A stretch of DNA of 64,000 nucleotides from Mahella australiensis 50-1 BON (GCF_000213255.1 NC_015520.1:2473349-2537348); one strand, 5' to 3'. Positions 34,895-44,514 are shown, counted from the stretch's first letter. The notes: a model not told the origin generated them from the letters alone. Program-made: numbers and translations.

Positions 34895-37116
34895 AATCGC
34901 TCCGCCGCTGCCACAGCTGCTTTCACAGCGCACAATCTCTCTTTAAGACCTGAATAGCGCTGTACTACAAAATCGTTATTTATCATGCTCCGCAAATGCT
35001 CTGACCTACCTACTAAAACCACCAGCTCTTTAGCCCTGGTCACCGCGGTGTAAAGGAGATTTCTAGCCATAAGCATAGGGGGTCCGCTGACTATGGGCAT
35101 CACCACCACCGGAAATTCACTACCCTGGCTTTTGTGCACCGATATGGCATAGGCCAATTGCAGCTCGTCCAATTGACCGAAATCATAAACAACCTCTTTA
35201 TCATCGTCGAACAACACCGTAAGGCATTGTTCCTCATCGTTTATATGAGCTATGTAGCCGACATCGCCGTTGAATACTCCCTGGCCTTCTTCTCCTCCTT
35301 CGCGTTTCTGCCAAAGAACATTATAATCGTTCTTTATCTGCATCACTCTATCGCCTAACCGAAATATTATTTCGCCAACCGATCTCTCAGGTTTATGAGG
35401 TGCTGGTGGATTAAGTCGCTGCTGAAGTTGAGCGTTTAGATTCCATACGCCTGCTACTCCCTTTTTCATCGGCGATAGTACCTGTATATCTTTTAATGGA
35501 TCATAACCATAATAAGATGGCAACCGCTGCGTGCATAACTGAATGACAGTTTGCATTATCTGATTCTGCCCTTCTTTAACCTCCATGAAAAAATCACCAT
35601 CTTTAACATTTATATACGGCATCTGACCATGATTGATCCTATGTGCATTGGTCACTATCATGCTGTGGCTGGCCTGCCTAAAGACCTGTTCCAATTTGAC
35701 AACTGGTATTATATCGCTTCCTATAATATCTCTGAGCACATTGCCCGGCCCCACCGAAGGCAGTTGATCGGCATCCCCAACCAGCACCAGGCGCATCCCG
35801 GATCGCATAGCCTTGAGAAGATTATGCATAAGTATTATATCTACCATAGATACCTCATCGACTATGACAGCATCGCATTCCAATGGCTTTTTTTCGTTCC
35901 GTTGAAAGCTGTCACCCTCGTCTTCGGAAAATGTATATTCCAATAACCTGTGAATGGTCATGGCATCGTAACCGGTAGCCTGAGTCATACGTTTAGCTGC
36001 TCTGCCAGTAGGAGCGGTAAGCACGACTTTTAACCCCTGTTCCATCATAAGGCGTATGATACAGTTTATAGCCGTGGTCTTGCCTGTGCCTGGTCCGCCT
36101 GTTATCACCACTATACCTTCGGTCAGTGCTGTGATAACGGCTTTGCGCTGCTGCTCAGCCAATATTATACCCTGTTCCTTTTGTATGGCTTTTAGGCGTT
36201 CTTCCAGACCGGCCGCATCACATACATCTACCCCGCTAGCCAAGCTGTAGAGCTTGGCCGCCACACCGGTCTCGGCATAATAAAATGGTGCAAGGTATAC
36301 CCTAGTATCTTCTTGATCAGGCTCGAAAAATATGTCACGGCTTATAGCCAAAGCCGTCAATGCCGATGATACCATATCATTATCCACTTCCAGCAGAGCA
36401 ACAGCTTTCTCTATAAGCAGCGAACGCGGTAAAAAGGTATGCCCCTCGTTGGATGCCTGAGACAGAACGTATTTCGTGCCGCACGCTACCCTGTATGGCG
36501 ACATGCGGTCTATGCCGAGGCTTTGCGCCATGCGATCGGCTGTCTTAAATCCTATACCGTATATATCCTCGGCCATCCTATATGGATTTTCGGACAGAAC
36601 GCGCTGCGTCTCCGTACCGTATTGATTATAGATCTTTACCGCATACGAAGGTGTTATGCCATGTGATTGTAAGAATACCATAACCTGCCTTAATTCGGCC
36701 TGCTTGGCAAAAGATGCCGCTATCTTCTCAGCCTTGCTTTTGCCTATCCCTTCTATTTCGGTTAAACGATCGGGATCGCACTGCATTACATCCAACGTTT
36801 TTTCGCCGAAATGCTGTACCAGCTTTTTAGCGGTAGAAGGCCCTATCCCTGCTATCATACCCGATGCCAAATAACGTTCTATACCTTTCAAATCGGTAGG
36901 CTTATAGGATTCGTACGATTCCACCTTAAACTGCTGTCCATAATCCGGATGCAGCACCCACTGTCCACGTAATAGAAGTTGTTCTCCCACAGCCACATAC
37001 GGCATATAGCCCACCGCTGTCATTATCTTTTTACCCCAGCGGGCTTCCAATACCGTAAAACCATTGGCTTCATTGGTATATACTATATTTTCCGCGCGGC
37101 ATTCTATCTCCTGCAT
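34891..37116 (-). CDS. recD2: RecD2-type SF1B DNA helicase
   Basis: 741 residues: an N-terminal OB-like domain and tandem helix-hairpin-helix part (YLASGMIAGIGPSTAKKLV, LTEIEGIGKSKAEKIA, IYGIGFKTADRMAQSLGI), then helicase motif I ITGGPGTGKTTAINCII, motif II VIVDEVSMVDI, LVGDADQLPSVGPG, and motif VI AISVHKSQGSEFPVVVMP. A 5'-3' helicase acting in mismatch and replication-fork repair, without RecBC. It precedes comF, an arrangement different from B. subtilis where comFA helicase occupies this place. Confidence 0.95.
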   Translation of the reverse strand: MQEIECRAENIVYTNEANGFTVLEARWGKKIMTAVGYMPYVAVGEQLLLRGQWVLHPDYGQQFKVESYESYKPTDLKGIERYLASGMIAGIGPSTAKKLVQHFGEKTLDVMQCDPDRLTEIEGIGKSKAEKIAASFAKQAELRQVMVFLQSHGITPSYAVKIYNQYGTETQRVLSENPYRMAEDIYGIGFKTADRMAQSLGIDRMSPYRVACGTKYVLSQASNEGHTFLPRSLLIEKAVALLEVDNDMVSSALTALAISRDIFFEPDQEDTRVYLAPFYYAETGVAAKLYSLASGVDVCDAAGLEERLKAIQKEQGIILAEQQRKAVITALTEGIVVITGGPGTGKTTAINCIIRLMMEQGLKVVLTAPTGRAAKRMTQATGYDAMTIHRLLEYTFSEDEGDSFQRNEKKPLECDAVIVDEVSMVDIILMHNLLKAMRSGMRLVLVGDADQLPSVGPGNVLRDIIGSDIIPVVKLEQVFRQASHSMIVTNAHRINHGQMPYINVKDGDFFMEVKEGQNQIMQTVIQLCTQRLPSYYGYDPLKDIQVLSPMKKGVAGVWNLNAQLQQRLNPPAPHKPERSVGEIIFRLGDRVMQIKNDYNVLWQKREGGEEGQGVFNGDVGYIAHINDEEQCLTVLFDDDKEVVYDFGQLDELQLAYAISVHKSQGSEFPVVVMPIVSGPPMLMARNLLYTAVTRAKELVVLVGRSEHLRSMINNDFVVQRYSGLKERLCAVKAAVAAAERL

Positions 37117-37128
37117 ATCGCACTCACC

Positions 37129-37725
37129 TCATTGGCCCAATCGGTTCATAAGCGTCATAAGTCTGTCCGCTATAACGGCTATATCGCCCTTTGTAGCCGG
37201 CATATTATATTGTTCCTCCATCTCATGAAATATTGACGATTTTTCCCGCCGTTCTATATAGCAACGCAAAAAATCCTGACGCACCACTGTAGCATCCCTG
37301 AGATGGTTGCGCACCGTATTCACCGATTGCAACACTCGGAGCCGTTGACCCGAACGAAACTTTATATATACGCCCTCATCATCCTGGCATATATCATTTA
37401 TCTGAAGTATATTGACGAAACCTGAGGCAGTGTCACCATCTACAACAGGCTTGCGCACTTTGACCGGCATAAATATAGCATCTACAGCCAACGGTACGGG
37501 CAGATTATGCTTAATATTGAGCATTTTTGCATAATGGGCCTTTATAGACTCAAGGTCTATGCCATAATATTGTGCTATATGCCTTAACGCCCACTGTACT
37601 GTATGCGGATATGATGCTGCCAAGCCATCGGATGTTATAATTTCCACCACATTGCCGCTGCCCTGCTGGTATTTCGGAACTACAGCCGCTATACCTCTGT
37701 CCAATAACGTTTCCATGTCTATCAT
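37129..37725 (-). CDS. Possible ComK-like transcription factor
   Basis: About 198 residues, no signal peptide. The middle region (LPVPLAVDAIFMPVKVRKPV...GFVNILQI...VYIKFRSGQRLRVLQSVNTVRNHLRDATVV) shares the spacing and several residues of Bacillus ComK's DNA-binding core (PIMVD...IFLFP...RP...W/GFVN...F-x-NG-x-x-x-L-x-x-S-x-x-x-x-x-N-x-x-x-x-A). The identity is modest and judged by eye. Being the first gene of the operon with recD2 and comF supports a competence link. The start is either the ATG at 37725 or at 37716. Confidence 0.45.
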   Translation of the reverse strand: MIDMETLLDRGIAAVVPKYQQGSGNVVEIITSDGLAASYPHTVQWALRHIAQYYGIDLESIKAHYAKMLNIKHNLPVPLAVDAIFMPVKVRKPVVDGDTASGFVNILQINDICQDDEGVYIKFRSGQRLRVLQSVNTVRNHLRDATVVRQDFLRCYIERREKSSIFHEMEEQYNMPATKGDIAVIADRLMTLMNRLGQ

Positions 37726-37772
37726 AATAAGCTCGGCACCCCTTCCGGTATTTTTTCCATCAACCTGAGACA

Positions 37773-37801
37773 ATTATAATGCAAACACACGTTCGTGTCA
37801 A
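37773..37801 (-). promoter_or_regulatory. Consensus promoter with LexA (SOS)-like box
   Basis: Minus strand TTGACA (37796-37801), 17 bp, TATAAT (37773-37778). Inside the spacer is CGAACGTGTGTTTG (37782-37795 on the minus strand), which fits the Gram-positive LexA operator CGAAC-N4-GTTYG. A repressor here would block the whole recD2-comF-flagellar operon. The promoter is unambiguous; LexA binding is inference. Confidence 0.65.
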
Positions 37802-38082
37802 CAGTAGTTTTCCATATCTTTGTGTTTATTATATCATACATCAATCTTATGTTGCTATTTATTCGCCAAATAGCCCTAAGCGAAACTGTGTAATTCAAAT
37901 GTTGCATATTTATACACATCGATATTAGTTTTACGGATAAAATCGGCATTGTCTAATTTTTAACATATGCTGTATGCATAATTTTAAAAAAGTACTTTCA
38001 ATTACAAGACTTTTTTGATATAATTAGATTTGTAGGATTATAATAATAAAAGCATATATGTTCTTTAAGGAAGGAGAAAAGC
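37802..38082 (+). promoter_or_regulatory. Divergent spacer with pckG promoter
   Basis: Within this AT-rich 280-bp spacer TTTCAA (37996-38001), 17 bp, TATAAT (38019-38024) is a plausible promoter for pckG, followed by AAGGAAGGAG before the ATG at 38083. I see no other clear signal in the spacer. Confidence 0.55.
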
Positions 38083-39837
38083 ATGTATAACAACAAAGCT
38101 GTAGCACAATGGGTAGATGAGATGGCCAAATTAACCAAGCCGGATAATATAGTATGGGTAGATGGCTCGGAAGAAGAAAAAGAGCGTCTGACTGAACAGG
38201 CTTTGGCAACAGGAGAATTGATTGAATTAAATCAGGAGAAATTGCCGGGCTGTTACCTACATAGAACCGATGTAAGCGACGTGGCTCGTGTAGAGGATCG
38301 CACGTTCATATGCACCAGGAATAAAGACGACGCAGGCCCCACCAATAATTGGATGGACCCAGCAGCCACTTATGAGAAATTAAGCAAACTATTCGATGGT
38401 TCCATGAAAGGCCGTACCATGTACGTCATACCTTACATCATGGGTCCCGTCGGCTCACCTTTCAGCAAGGTCGGCGTAGAGTTAACCGATAGTATATACG
38501 TGGTATTAAATATGCGTATAATGACGCGCATGGGCAAGGTAGCCATGGATCAATTGGGTGATTCATCTGAATTCGTAAAGGGTTTACATTCTAAAGGTAC
38601 GCTGGATCCGAATGAAAGATATATCTGCCATTTTCCCGAGGATAATACAATATGGAGCATTAACTCTGGTTACGGCGGCAATGTGCTTCTAAGCAAAAAA
38701 TGCTTTGCACTGAGGATAGCCAGCTTCATGGGCCGCCAACAGGGTTGGATGGCCGAGCACATGATGATAGTAGGTATAGAGGATCCGGAAGGCCATGTCG
38801 ATTATATAGCCGGCGCATTTCCCAGCGCCTGCGGCAAAACCAATCTGGCCATGCTGGTACCGCCCGAAGTATTTAAGAAAAAAGGCTATAAAGTATGGAC
38901 GGTGGGCGACGATATAGCGTGGCTCCGCGTAGGCCCCGACGGCAGGCTATGGGCTGTCAATCCCGAAGCCGGTTTCTTCGGCGTAGCCCCCGGTACCAAT
39001 TATAAGAGCAATCCCAACGCCATGGAAACCGTAAAGAAGAATACCATATTCACCAATGTCGTGCTCACGCCTGAAGGCACCGTATGGTGGGAAGGTATGG
39101 GCGAACCGCCAAAGAGCGGCATAGATTGGAAAGGTAATCCGTGGACACCGGAAAGTGGCGAGAAGGGCGCTCATCCGAATTCTCGTTTCACCGCACCAGC
39201 CAGCCAGTGCCCGTCGATATCGCCTGAGTGGGAGAATCCCCAAGGCGTGCCACTGACGGCCATAATATTCGGTGGACGTCGTGCCAGGGTAGCGCCGCTG
39301 GTATATCAATCGTTTGACTGGAATCACGGCGTATATGTCGGAGCTACTATGGCTTCCGAGACCACAGCAGCCGCCATAGGGCAAGTAGGCGTCGTGCGCC
39401 GCGACCCAATGGCCATGCTCCCGTTCTGCGGTTACAATATGGCCGATTATTTCGCCTATTGGCTGGAGATGGGGAAACGCATACCCAATCCACCTAAGAT
39501 ATTCAACGTCAACTGGTTCAGGACCGATAGCGAAGGCAATTTCATATGGCCCGGATTCGGCGAGAATCTGAGAGCATTGCTATGGATAATAGACCGTTGC
39601 AAAGGCCAAGGTAAAGCCATTGAAACACCTATAGGCTATGTACCTGAAGAAGGCGCAATAGATTTAGAAGGCCTGGATATCTCACAGGATGTTATGAAGG
39701 AACTGCTCAATATAGATAAAGACGTATGGGCCGATGAGGTCAATAGCCAAAGCGAGTTCCTGGAGAAATTCGGCGACAGGCTGCCTCAAGAAATACGCAG
39801 ACAAAATGAAGCTTTGAAAAAGCGTTTCGGTTTTTGA
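38083..39837 (+). CDS. pckG: Phosphoenolpyruvate carboxykinase (GTP)
   Basis: 584 residues, of the GTP-dependent class (about 590-620 usual) and not the shorter ATP class. Features: [20 protein letters not shown], the P-loop [16 protein letters not shown] near residue 247, [44 protein letters not shown], and NWFRTDSEG. It interconverts oxaloacetate and phosphoenolpyruvate plus CO2. Single gene with its own promoter and terminator. Confidence 0.96.
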   Translation: MYNNKAVAQWVDEMAKLTKPDNIVWVDGSEEEKERLTEQALATGELIELNQEKLPGCYLHRTDVSDVARVEDRTFICTRNKDDAGPTNNWMDPAATYEKLSKLFDGSMKGRTMYVIPYIMGPVGSPFSKVGVELTDSIYVVLNMRIMTRMGKVAMDQLGDSSEFVKGLHSKGTLDPNERYICHFPEDNTIWSINSGYGGNVLLSKKCFALRIASFMGRQQGWMAEHMMIVGIEDPEGHVDYIAGAFPSACGKTNLAMLVPPEVFKKKGYKVWTVGDDIAWLRVGPDGRLWAVNPEAGFFGVAPGTNYKSNPNAMETVKKNTIFTNVVLTPEGTVWWEGMGEPPKSGIDWKGNPWTPESGEKGAHPNSRFTAPASQCPSISPEWENPQGVPLTAIIFGGRRARVAPLVYQSFDWNHGVYVGATMASETTAAAIGQVGVVRRDPMAMLPFCGYNMADYFAYWLEMGKRIPNPPKIFNVNWFRTDSEGNFIWPGFGENLRALLWIIDRCKGQGKAIETPIGYVPEEGAIDLEGLDISQDVMKELLNIDKDVWADEVNSQSEFLEKFGDRLPQEIRRQNEALKKRFGF

Positions 39838-39838
39838 T

Positions 39839-39871
39839 AAAATAAAGCCCGGCAATGCCGGGCTTTATTTT
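39839..39871. terminator. Bidirectional terminator between pckG and the Clp gene
   Basis: AAAATAAAGCCCGGC (39839-39853), loop AAT, GCCGGGCTTTATTTT (39857-39871): a perfect 15-bp stem with A/T flanks on both sides, serving the two convergent genes. Confidence 0.95.
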
Positions 39872-42437
39872 ATGCCTTCTGCGCGGTAAACACCAGCTTA
39901 TTATCCTCATCTAGATCTACTAATATCTTATCGCCGTCTTTAAAATCGCCTTTTAATATCATATTGGAAATTTCATTCTCAAGCTGCCTGCGTATAAACC
40001 GTCTGAGCGGGCGAGCACCAAATTGTGGATCATAACCTTCCTGGGCGATATAATCTTTGGCTTTATCGGTCACCTCAAGCTCCATGCCCTGACCCCGCAA
40101 TTGTTGACGTACCTTTTCTAACATCAAGTCCACAATGGCTCTCATATGTTCTTTTTCCAAGCCATGGAATATTATAATTTCGTCTATCCTGTTGAGGAAT
40201 TCTGGCCGGAAATTCCTTTGGAGCTCTTCATGTATGAGTTTCTCCAATTCTTCCTTGCCATATCCGGCCTGGAAGTATCTTGCTCCTATATTAGAAGTCA
40301 TTATTATAACGGTATTCTTGAAGTCGACGGTTTTACCGTGGCTGTCTGTCAAACGCCCATCATCCAGTATCTGAAGCAATATATTGAATACGTCGGGATG
40401 AGCCTTTTCTATTTCGTCGAACAAGACAACCGAGTACGGTTTGCGCCTTACCGCCTCGGTCAATTGGCCGCCTTCTTCATGACCCACATATCCGGGCGGA
40501 GCCCCTATTAAGCGCGACACCGTATGCTTTTCCATATATTCCGACATATCTATGCGTATCATGGCATCTTCGTCGCCAAACAGGAATTCCGCCAGCGCCC
40601 TGGCCAGCTCGGTTTTTCCTACCCCTGTAGGGCCAAGGAATATAAACGAGCCTATGGGCCTGTTTGGATCCTTCAAACCTGTCCGCGCACGCCTTACTGC
40701 CTCCGAAACCGCTTTCACTGCCTCATCCTGGCCAACGACGCGTTTATGCAGCTCACCTTCCATGCGCAACAGTTTTTGCGCTTCTTCCTCCACAAGCTGA
40801 TTGGCCGGTATGCCGGTCCAAGCAGCCACTATAGCCGCCACATCATCTGCGGTGACCGTCGGTGTATGATTCTCATCTTTTTTAGAATGCCTCTGCTTTT
40901 GCGCCTCCTCAAACTTGCGCTTCAAGTCTTCTTCCTGCTGCCTATACTGGGCCGCCTTCTCATACTCCTCGTTTTTTACCGCAGCTTCTTTTAGCTTGCG
41001 CACGCGCTCCAATTCAATCTCCAGCGTCTTAGTGCTGTCGGATTCAGAAAGAGAGTCCACATGTACCGCTGACGCTGCCTCATCCAGCAAATCAATGGCT
41101 TTATCCGGCAGATACCTGTCGGTGATGTAGCGATGCGACAGCGTGGCCGCTGCAACTAGGGCATCGTCGGATATCGTCACCCTGTGATGGGCTTCGTATT
41201 TATCTTTTAAGCCTCGAAGTATCTCTATGGTTTGCTCCACTGTGGGCTCACCTATCAACACCGGCTGGAAACGCCTCTCCAAAGCCGCATCCTTTTCTAT
41301 ATATTTGCGGTATTCTTCCACTGTGGTGGCGCCTATGCAGTGGAGCTCTCCCCTGGCTAAAGCCGGTTTCAGCATATTGGCGGCATCCATGGCGCCTTCA
41401 GCCGCGCCGGCACCCAATATCGTATGCAATTCATCTATAAACAATATGACTTCATCGCTGGCTTGCTTTATCTCATCCATAACCTTCTTTAGCCTTTCCT
41501 CAAATTCGCCGCGATACTTTGTACCAGCTATCATACCGCCTAAGTCCAGGGCGATCACGCGTTTATTAATGAGATTTTCCGGTACATCGCCCATAACTAT
41601 GCGCTGGGCAAGCCCTTCTACTATTGCCGTTTTACCTACGCCAGGGTCGCCTATCAATACGGGATTGTTTTTAGTCCTTCTGCACAATATGCGTATAACG
41701 CGCTTTATCTCATCCTCGCGCCCTATGACGGGGTCCAGCTTGCCCTCCTGTGCTTCCTGGGTGAGATCACGTCCAAATTCGAGCAAAGTAGGATATTTGT
41801 TGTTTTTAACGCTCTTTGAGGAAGGTTTGCTCCCTCCTATCTTCTGCATAAGGCTCTCGACCGTGACATTGTGATCCCTGAGCAGCCTGGCGCCTAAACC
41901 TTCTCCTTCTCTTATTATGCCAAGCAGTAAATGCACCGGTTCGACCAATTCATCGCCCATCTCACGCGCTGCCCGCAAAGCCTCCTCCAGAGCCATCTTA
42001 GCATGGGGCGTCATCTCTATATTTTTGCCGGCATCTTTAGACCCTTTGCCGGCCAAACGCTCTATCTCGTTTCTAACGGTATTTTTATCAAGATCGACGA
42101 ATTCGTCTATACCGGCATCGGGCGATAACAACGCCAGCAACAAATGTTCTGTACCCAAGTAATTATGCCCAAGCTGCCTGGCCTCTTCATAAGCCTGTTG
42201 CAGCACAGCCGTAGCATCTTCTGTAAAAGAAAGCAGCGGATCCTTGTCTTGATAGAACGTAAAACTCGGAAGAAAATCCCTTATCCAATCCAGGTCACTC
42301 CGCCAGCCAAAAGACGGTTTGTTTATAGAAGTCCTCGATGCGCACTGCTCGCAAATGTGTATGGATTCGCTGACTCCGTTTACTATACGCGTTCTATGGA
42401 TTGTCGCAGGCCTCTCATGGCATATCTCGCATAACAT
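39870..42437 (-). CDS. Clp ATPase (ClpC/ClpE hybrid) with N-terminal zinc finger
   Basis: About 855 residues, starting at the ATG at 42437 ([16 protein letters not shown]) behind AGGAGGTG. Residues 1-33 form a C-x2-C...C-x2-C zinc finger (C3, C6, C29, C32) as in ClpE/McsA; ~65-200 are two Clp_N repeats ([21 protein letters not shown]) as in ClpC; then AAA-1 with GDPGVGKT, a UVR-type coiled segment ([15 protein letters not shown]), and AAA-2 with GPTGVGKT. B. subtilis ClpE has the finger but, as I recall, not the Clp_N repeats. It unfolds substrates for ClpP. Second gene behind hsp20 under CIRCE. Confidence 0.92.
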   Translation of the reverse strand: MLCEICHERPATIHRTRIVNGVSESIHICEQCASRTSINKPSFGWRSDLDWIRDFLPSFTFYQDKDPLLSFTEDATAVLQQAYEEARQLGHNYLGTEHLLLALLSPDAGIDEFVDLDKNTVRNEIERLAGKGSKDAGKNIEMTPHAKMALEEALRAAREMGDELVEPVHLLLGIIREGEGLGARLLRDHNVTVESLMQKIGGSKPSSKSVKNNKYPTLLEFGRDLTQEAQEGKLDPVIGREDEIKRVIRILCRRTKNNPVLIGDPGVGKTAIVEGLAQRIVMGDVPENLINKRVIALDLGGMIAGTKYRGEFEERLKKVMDEIKQASDEVILFIDELHTILGAGAAEGAMDAANMLKPALARGELHCIGATTVEEYRKYIEKDAALERRFQPVLIGEPTVEQTIEILRGLKDKYEAHHRVTISDDALVAAATLSHRYITDRYLPDKAIDLLDEAASAVHVDSLSESDSTKTLEIELERVRKLKEAAVKNEEYEKAAQYRQQEEDLKRKFEEAQKQRHSKKDENHTPTVTADDVAAIVAAWTGIPANQLVEEEAQKLLRMEGELHKRVVGQDEAVKAVSEAVRRARTGLKDPNRPIGSFIFLGPTGVGKTELARALAEFLFGDEDAMIRIDMSEYMEKHTVSRLIGAPPGYVGHEEGGQLTEAVRRKPYSVVLFDEIEKAHPDVFNILLQILDDGRLTDSHGKTVDFKNTVIIMTSNIGARYFQAGYGKEELEKLIHEELQRNFRPEFLNRIDEIIIFHGLEKEHMRAIVDLMLEKVRQQLRGQGMELEVTDKAKDYIAQEGYDPQFGARPLRRFIRRQLENEISNMILKGDFKDGDKILVDLDEDNKLVFTAQKA

Positions 42438-42462
42438 ATAGCACACCTCCTATTTATTAATC

Positions 42463-42487
42463 GAGCTCTGGAGTATTTCCAGAGCTC
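42463..42487 (-). promoter_or_regulatory. Intercistronic hairpin between hsp20 and the Clp gene
   Basis: GAGCTCTGGA (42463-42472), loop GTATT, TCCAGAGCTC (42478-42487). No T-run follows on the minus strand, so it may stabilise the hsp20 message or partly reduce clp expression instead of fully terminating. Confidence 0.5.
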
Positions 42488-42498
42488 ATGATTGTATA

Positions 42499-42984
42499 CT
42501 ATTTATTCTCGCCTTTATCTATTTTAAGCTTTATAGATTTGCGCTTAGAACCTTCGGCCTTAGGTATAGTGATCTCGAGCACGCCGTTGTTAAACTTAGC
42601 TTGAGCTTTATCAGGTACTATATCGACGTTCATAGGGATAGTACGGCTAAAAGCACCGCTACGGCGTTCATGTACTATATAGCCCTTGCCTTCGTCCTTG
42701 GTCTCTTCCTCATATTTACCGCTTATTGTAACGTCATTATCCGTTACTTCTATATCGATGTCCTTTTCATTTATCCCCGGAACATCGGCCTTAATAAGTA
42801 CGTCGTTATCGCGTTCCAGGACATCCACGCGAATATCGCCGAATACATCGGCTTCGCTGCTATACGGTATAAGGTCTCCAACACCACCCAAAAGATCGTT
42901 GAAAATCCTATCCATATTGCGCCTTAAAGCATTTATTTGTCTATCCATCTCATAGAATGGATCACGTCTTATTATATTTGCCAT
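42499..42984 (-). CDS. Small heat-shock protein, Hsp20/alpha-crystallin family
   Basis: 161 residues: DPFYEMDRQINALRRNMDRI at the N-terminus, then the alpha-crystallin domain (DIRVDVLERDNDVLIKADVP, IDIEVTDNDVTISGKYEEE, FSRTIPMNVDIVPDKAQAKF, NGVLEITIPKAEG) with the usual basic C-terminal extension (RKSIKLKIDK). An ATP-independent holdase. AAAGGAGG lies 7 bases before the ATG. First gene after the CIRCE operator. Confidence 0.95.
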   Translation of the reverse strand: MANIIRRDPFYEMDRQINALRRNMDRIFNDLLGGVGDLIPYSSEADVFGDIRVDVLERDNDVLIKADVPGINEKDIDIEVTDNDVTISGKYEEETKDEGKGYIVHERRSGAFSRTIPMNVDIVPDKAQAKFNNGVLEITIPKAEGSKRKSIKLKIDKGENK

Positions 42985-43024
42985 AATACCAACCTCCTTT
43001 TCATTTTTATTATATTATTTTTTG

Positions 43025-43051
43025 TTAGCACTCTCAACCAGTGAGTGCTAA
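43025..43051 (-). promoter_or_regulatory. CIRCE element (HrcA operator)
   Basis: TTAGCACTC (43025-43033), 9 bp, GAGTGCTAA (43043-43051): an exact match to the CIRCE consensus. It lies 40 bp upstream of hsp20. A promoter is likely just upstream on the minus strand (TTGCAA, 16 bp, TATTAT). HrcA should repress hsp20 and the Clp gene together until heat stress. hrcA itself is not in the window. Confidence 0.95.
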
Positions 43052-43262
43052 CTACAGTTATAATAATACTCAAATATTATTGTATTGCAACATCGATTAT
43101 AGCTAATTACAAAGGGAAATAAAGCATATAAAGCGATTAGCTTAAATTATATTTATATATCTAATTTTTTCACATCTTTTCTCAATAAATCGCTTTTATT
43201 CAGTAACCGTTGAGGTGCTTTACTGAGCCCTTGGGATATCTGAATAGACACTTTATTCATAA
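43052..43262. other. Intergenic, AT-rich, nothing firm
   Basis: Holds the hsp20 promoter at its left end. A 35-codon minus-strand frame (43260-43153, beginning MNKVSIQISQGLSKAPQRL) has no ribosome site and overlaps no known gene; it may be a coding relic. Nothing else seen. Confidence 0.4.
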
Positions 43263-43263
43263 A

Positions 43264-43308
43264 AATAAGGTGGGATATATGTCACTTAATCATATATCCC
43301 ACCTTATT
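43264..43308 (-). terminator. Terminator after the rubredoxin gene
   Basis: AATAAGGTGGGATATATG (43264-43281) and its exact complement (43291-43308) form an 18-bp stem with a 9-base loop, followed on the minus strand by TTTTTATG. Confidence 0.85.
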
Positions 43309-43312
43309 ATTC

Positions 43313-43471
43313 TTATAGCGGCTCAAAATCGGATTTAGCGGCACCACATTCAGGACATGTCCATGTTTCGGGCAGGTCTTCGAACGACGTACCCGGCGCA
43401 AAACCGCGCTCAGGATCTCCCTCAGCCGGATCATAGATATGGCCGCATATAGTACAAACCCATTTCTGCAT
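43313..43471 (-). CDS. Rubredoxin
   Basis: A 52-residue protein read directly from the minus strand: [20 protein letters not shown], then [20 protein letters not shown] and [10 protein letters not shown]. The two C-x2-C-G knuckles (CTIC and CPEC) bind one iron. It carries single electrons, here plausibly to the flavodiiron protein FprA or the ferritin-like protein of this window. AAAGGGGG precedes the ATG at 43471. Followed by its own terminator. Confidence 0.97.
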   Translation of the reverse strand: MQKWVCTICGHIYDPAEGDPERGFAPGTSFEDLPETWTCPECGAAKSDFEPL

Positions 43472-43532
43472 GTATGTACACCCCCTTTAACTCTATTCTT
43501 TTATTTTAACACATGGTCTTTGTTTTTCCAAG

Positions 43533-43596
43533 TACAGCAATAAAGACGACGGATACCGATTATATTCAACCGGTATCCGTCGTCTTTATTGCTGTA
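43533..43596 (-). terminator. Long hairpin terminator over the end of a coat gene
   Basis: A perfect 26-bp stem: left arm 43533-43558 beginning TACAGCAATAAAGACG, right arm 43571-43596, loop of 12. The right arm covers the last codons and the stop of the coat protein gene ending at 43586. It separates that gene from rubredoxin. Confidence 0.8.
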
Positions 43597-43870
43597 TTTG
43601 ATTTTGCATGTTGCGGAATTTTTGCTGAGCAGCGGATATATCCTGTTGATTGGCTTGCTTTACCGGATACCAACCCTTGCGATTCATCACATTCCATATC
43701 ATGGCTTGATTCTGCAATTCATCGTTGAGTATGCTCTTCAAATCGTTGCGCAAATCCTCAGAGGCCGCCTCGGTACAAGCGATATTGTAATTGCTGGTTG
43801 CGGTTTTCTGAGATGTCAAACAATCATCGGCTATAATCCTATCGTCGAAACCCATCTGATTCTGTGGCAT
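43586..43870 (-). CDS. CotF-like spore coat protein
   Basis: 94 residues: MGFDDRIIADDCLTSQKTAT, then SNYNIACTEAASEDLRNDLK, and WNVMNRKGWYPVKQANQQDI with a Gln/Asn-rich tail. The helical pattern DxLxxQKxxxxxYxxxxxExxxxxLRxxLxxILxxE is that of the coat F family of Firmicute spore coat proteins, and 'GWYPV' near the end is typical. Paired with a second small gene 15 bp upstream. Confidence 0.88.
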   Translation of the reverse strand: MPQNQMGFDDRIIADDCLTSQKTATSNYNIACTEAASEDLRNDLKSILNDELQNQAMIWNVMNRKGWYPVKQANQQDISAAQQKFRNMQNQIQQ

Positions 43871-43885
43871 TGTTGCATTCCTCCT

Positions 43886-44071
43886 TTATTGTAAATGTCT
43901 CATTAAAGTAGCATAATGGTTTTGATGTTTCTGTGCTATCTGCTGTAATACCGACTTTAATTCCGGATCGGTACATTGGTTAGCATAATTTTTAAATTTG
44001 GTCACCAGCAGCGCCTCGCCGTTTAATTGATCTTCCAACTGCATCAGCTCTTTAGATGTTAAATTGGGCAT
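43886..44071 (-). CDS. Small CotF-associated spore coat protein
   Basis: 61 residues: LTSKELMQLEDQLNGEALLV, KFKNYANQCTDPELKSVLQQ, then IAQKHQNHYATLMRHLQ. This is the small partner commonly found in front of CotF-like genes in Clostridia and resembles half a ferritin-like/CotF helical bundle. GGAGG precedes the ATG. First gene of the two-gene coat operon. Confidence 0.85.
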   Translation of the reverse strand: MPNLTSKELMQLEDQLNGEALLVTKFKNYANQCTDPELKSVLQQIAQKHQNHYATLMRHLQ

Positions 44072-44104
44072 ATTTATAACCTCCTTTTCGATTATATAAT
44101 CGGT

Positions 44105-44419
44105 GTGTTACCAAAATGTATTATGCATCGATATGGAAGGGATTATTACAGGATATTTTTGGATTGCAATCCTATATGCATCCTGGCTCGGCAGCTCTTT
44201 GCTCAACATGGTACCCATTTCAATGTTAAACAGGACATAGGTTTAGCTAATAAGGATGATGTAGCTAAGGAATATCTATCGCTTAAGCAGATTATAGAAG
44301 GCTTTAACAGGGCTTTTAAAGGCGTTTATAGGAGCAAAAACGGTTTTAATGCATTTGAGCAGGCAAATGAGTTTATGACCTTTTTATCAGCTATCGTCCA
44401 AGGTACTTTGTGGAATTAG
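44105..44419 (+). pseudogene. DDE transposase, C-terminal remnant
   Basis: The portion from about 44206 (THFNVKQDIGLANKDDVAKE, LKQIIEGFNRAFKGVYRSK, GFNAFEQANEFMTFL) matches the C-terminal catalytic end of a DDE transposase, where the acidic residue in QIIEGFNRAFK is the final E. The two Asp residues are absent, and the usual FYNFLRPH-type ending is lost. The upstream part of the frame is unrelated. A decayed insertion sequence beside tRNA genes. Confidence 0.5.
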
Positions 44420-44514
44420 CTAGGCTTCACAAAATTCAGCATTGAGCCTAAATTTCAATATGAAACAACAAAAAAGCCGCCTCGATAAGCAACTGGATTT
44501 TCCCCTTGAAATGC

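Noticed and set aside
43153-43260. 35-codon minus-strand ORF (MNKVSIQISQG...) as a gene
   Set aside because: No ribosome site and the start lies against the terminator of the rubredoxin gene; noted only as a possible relic.
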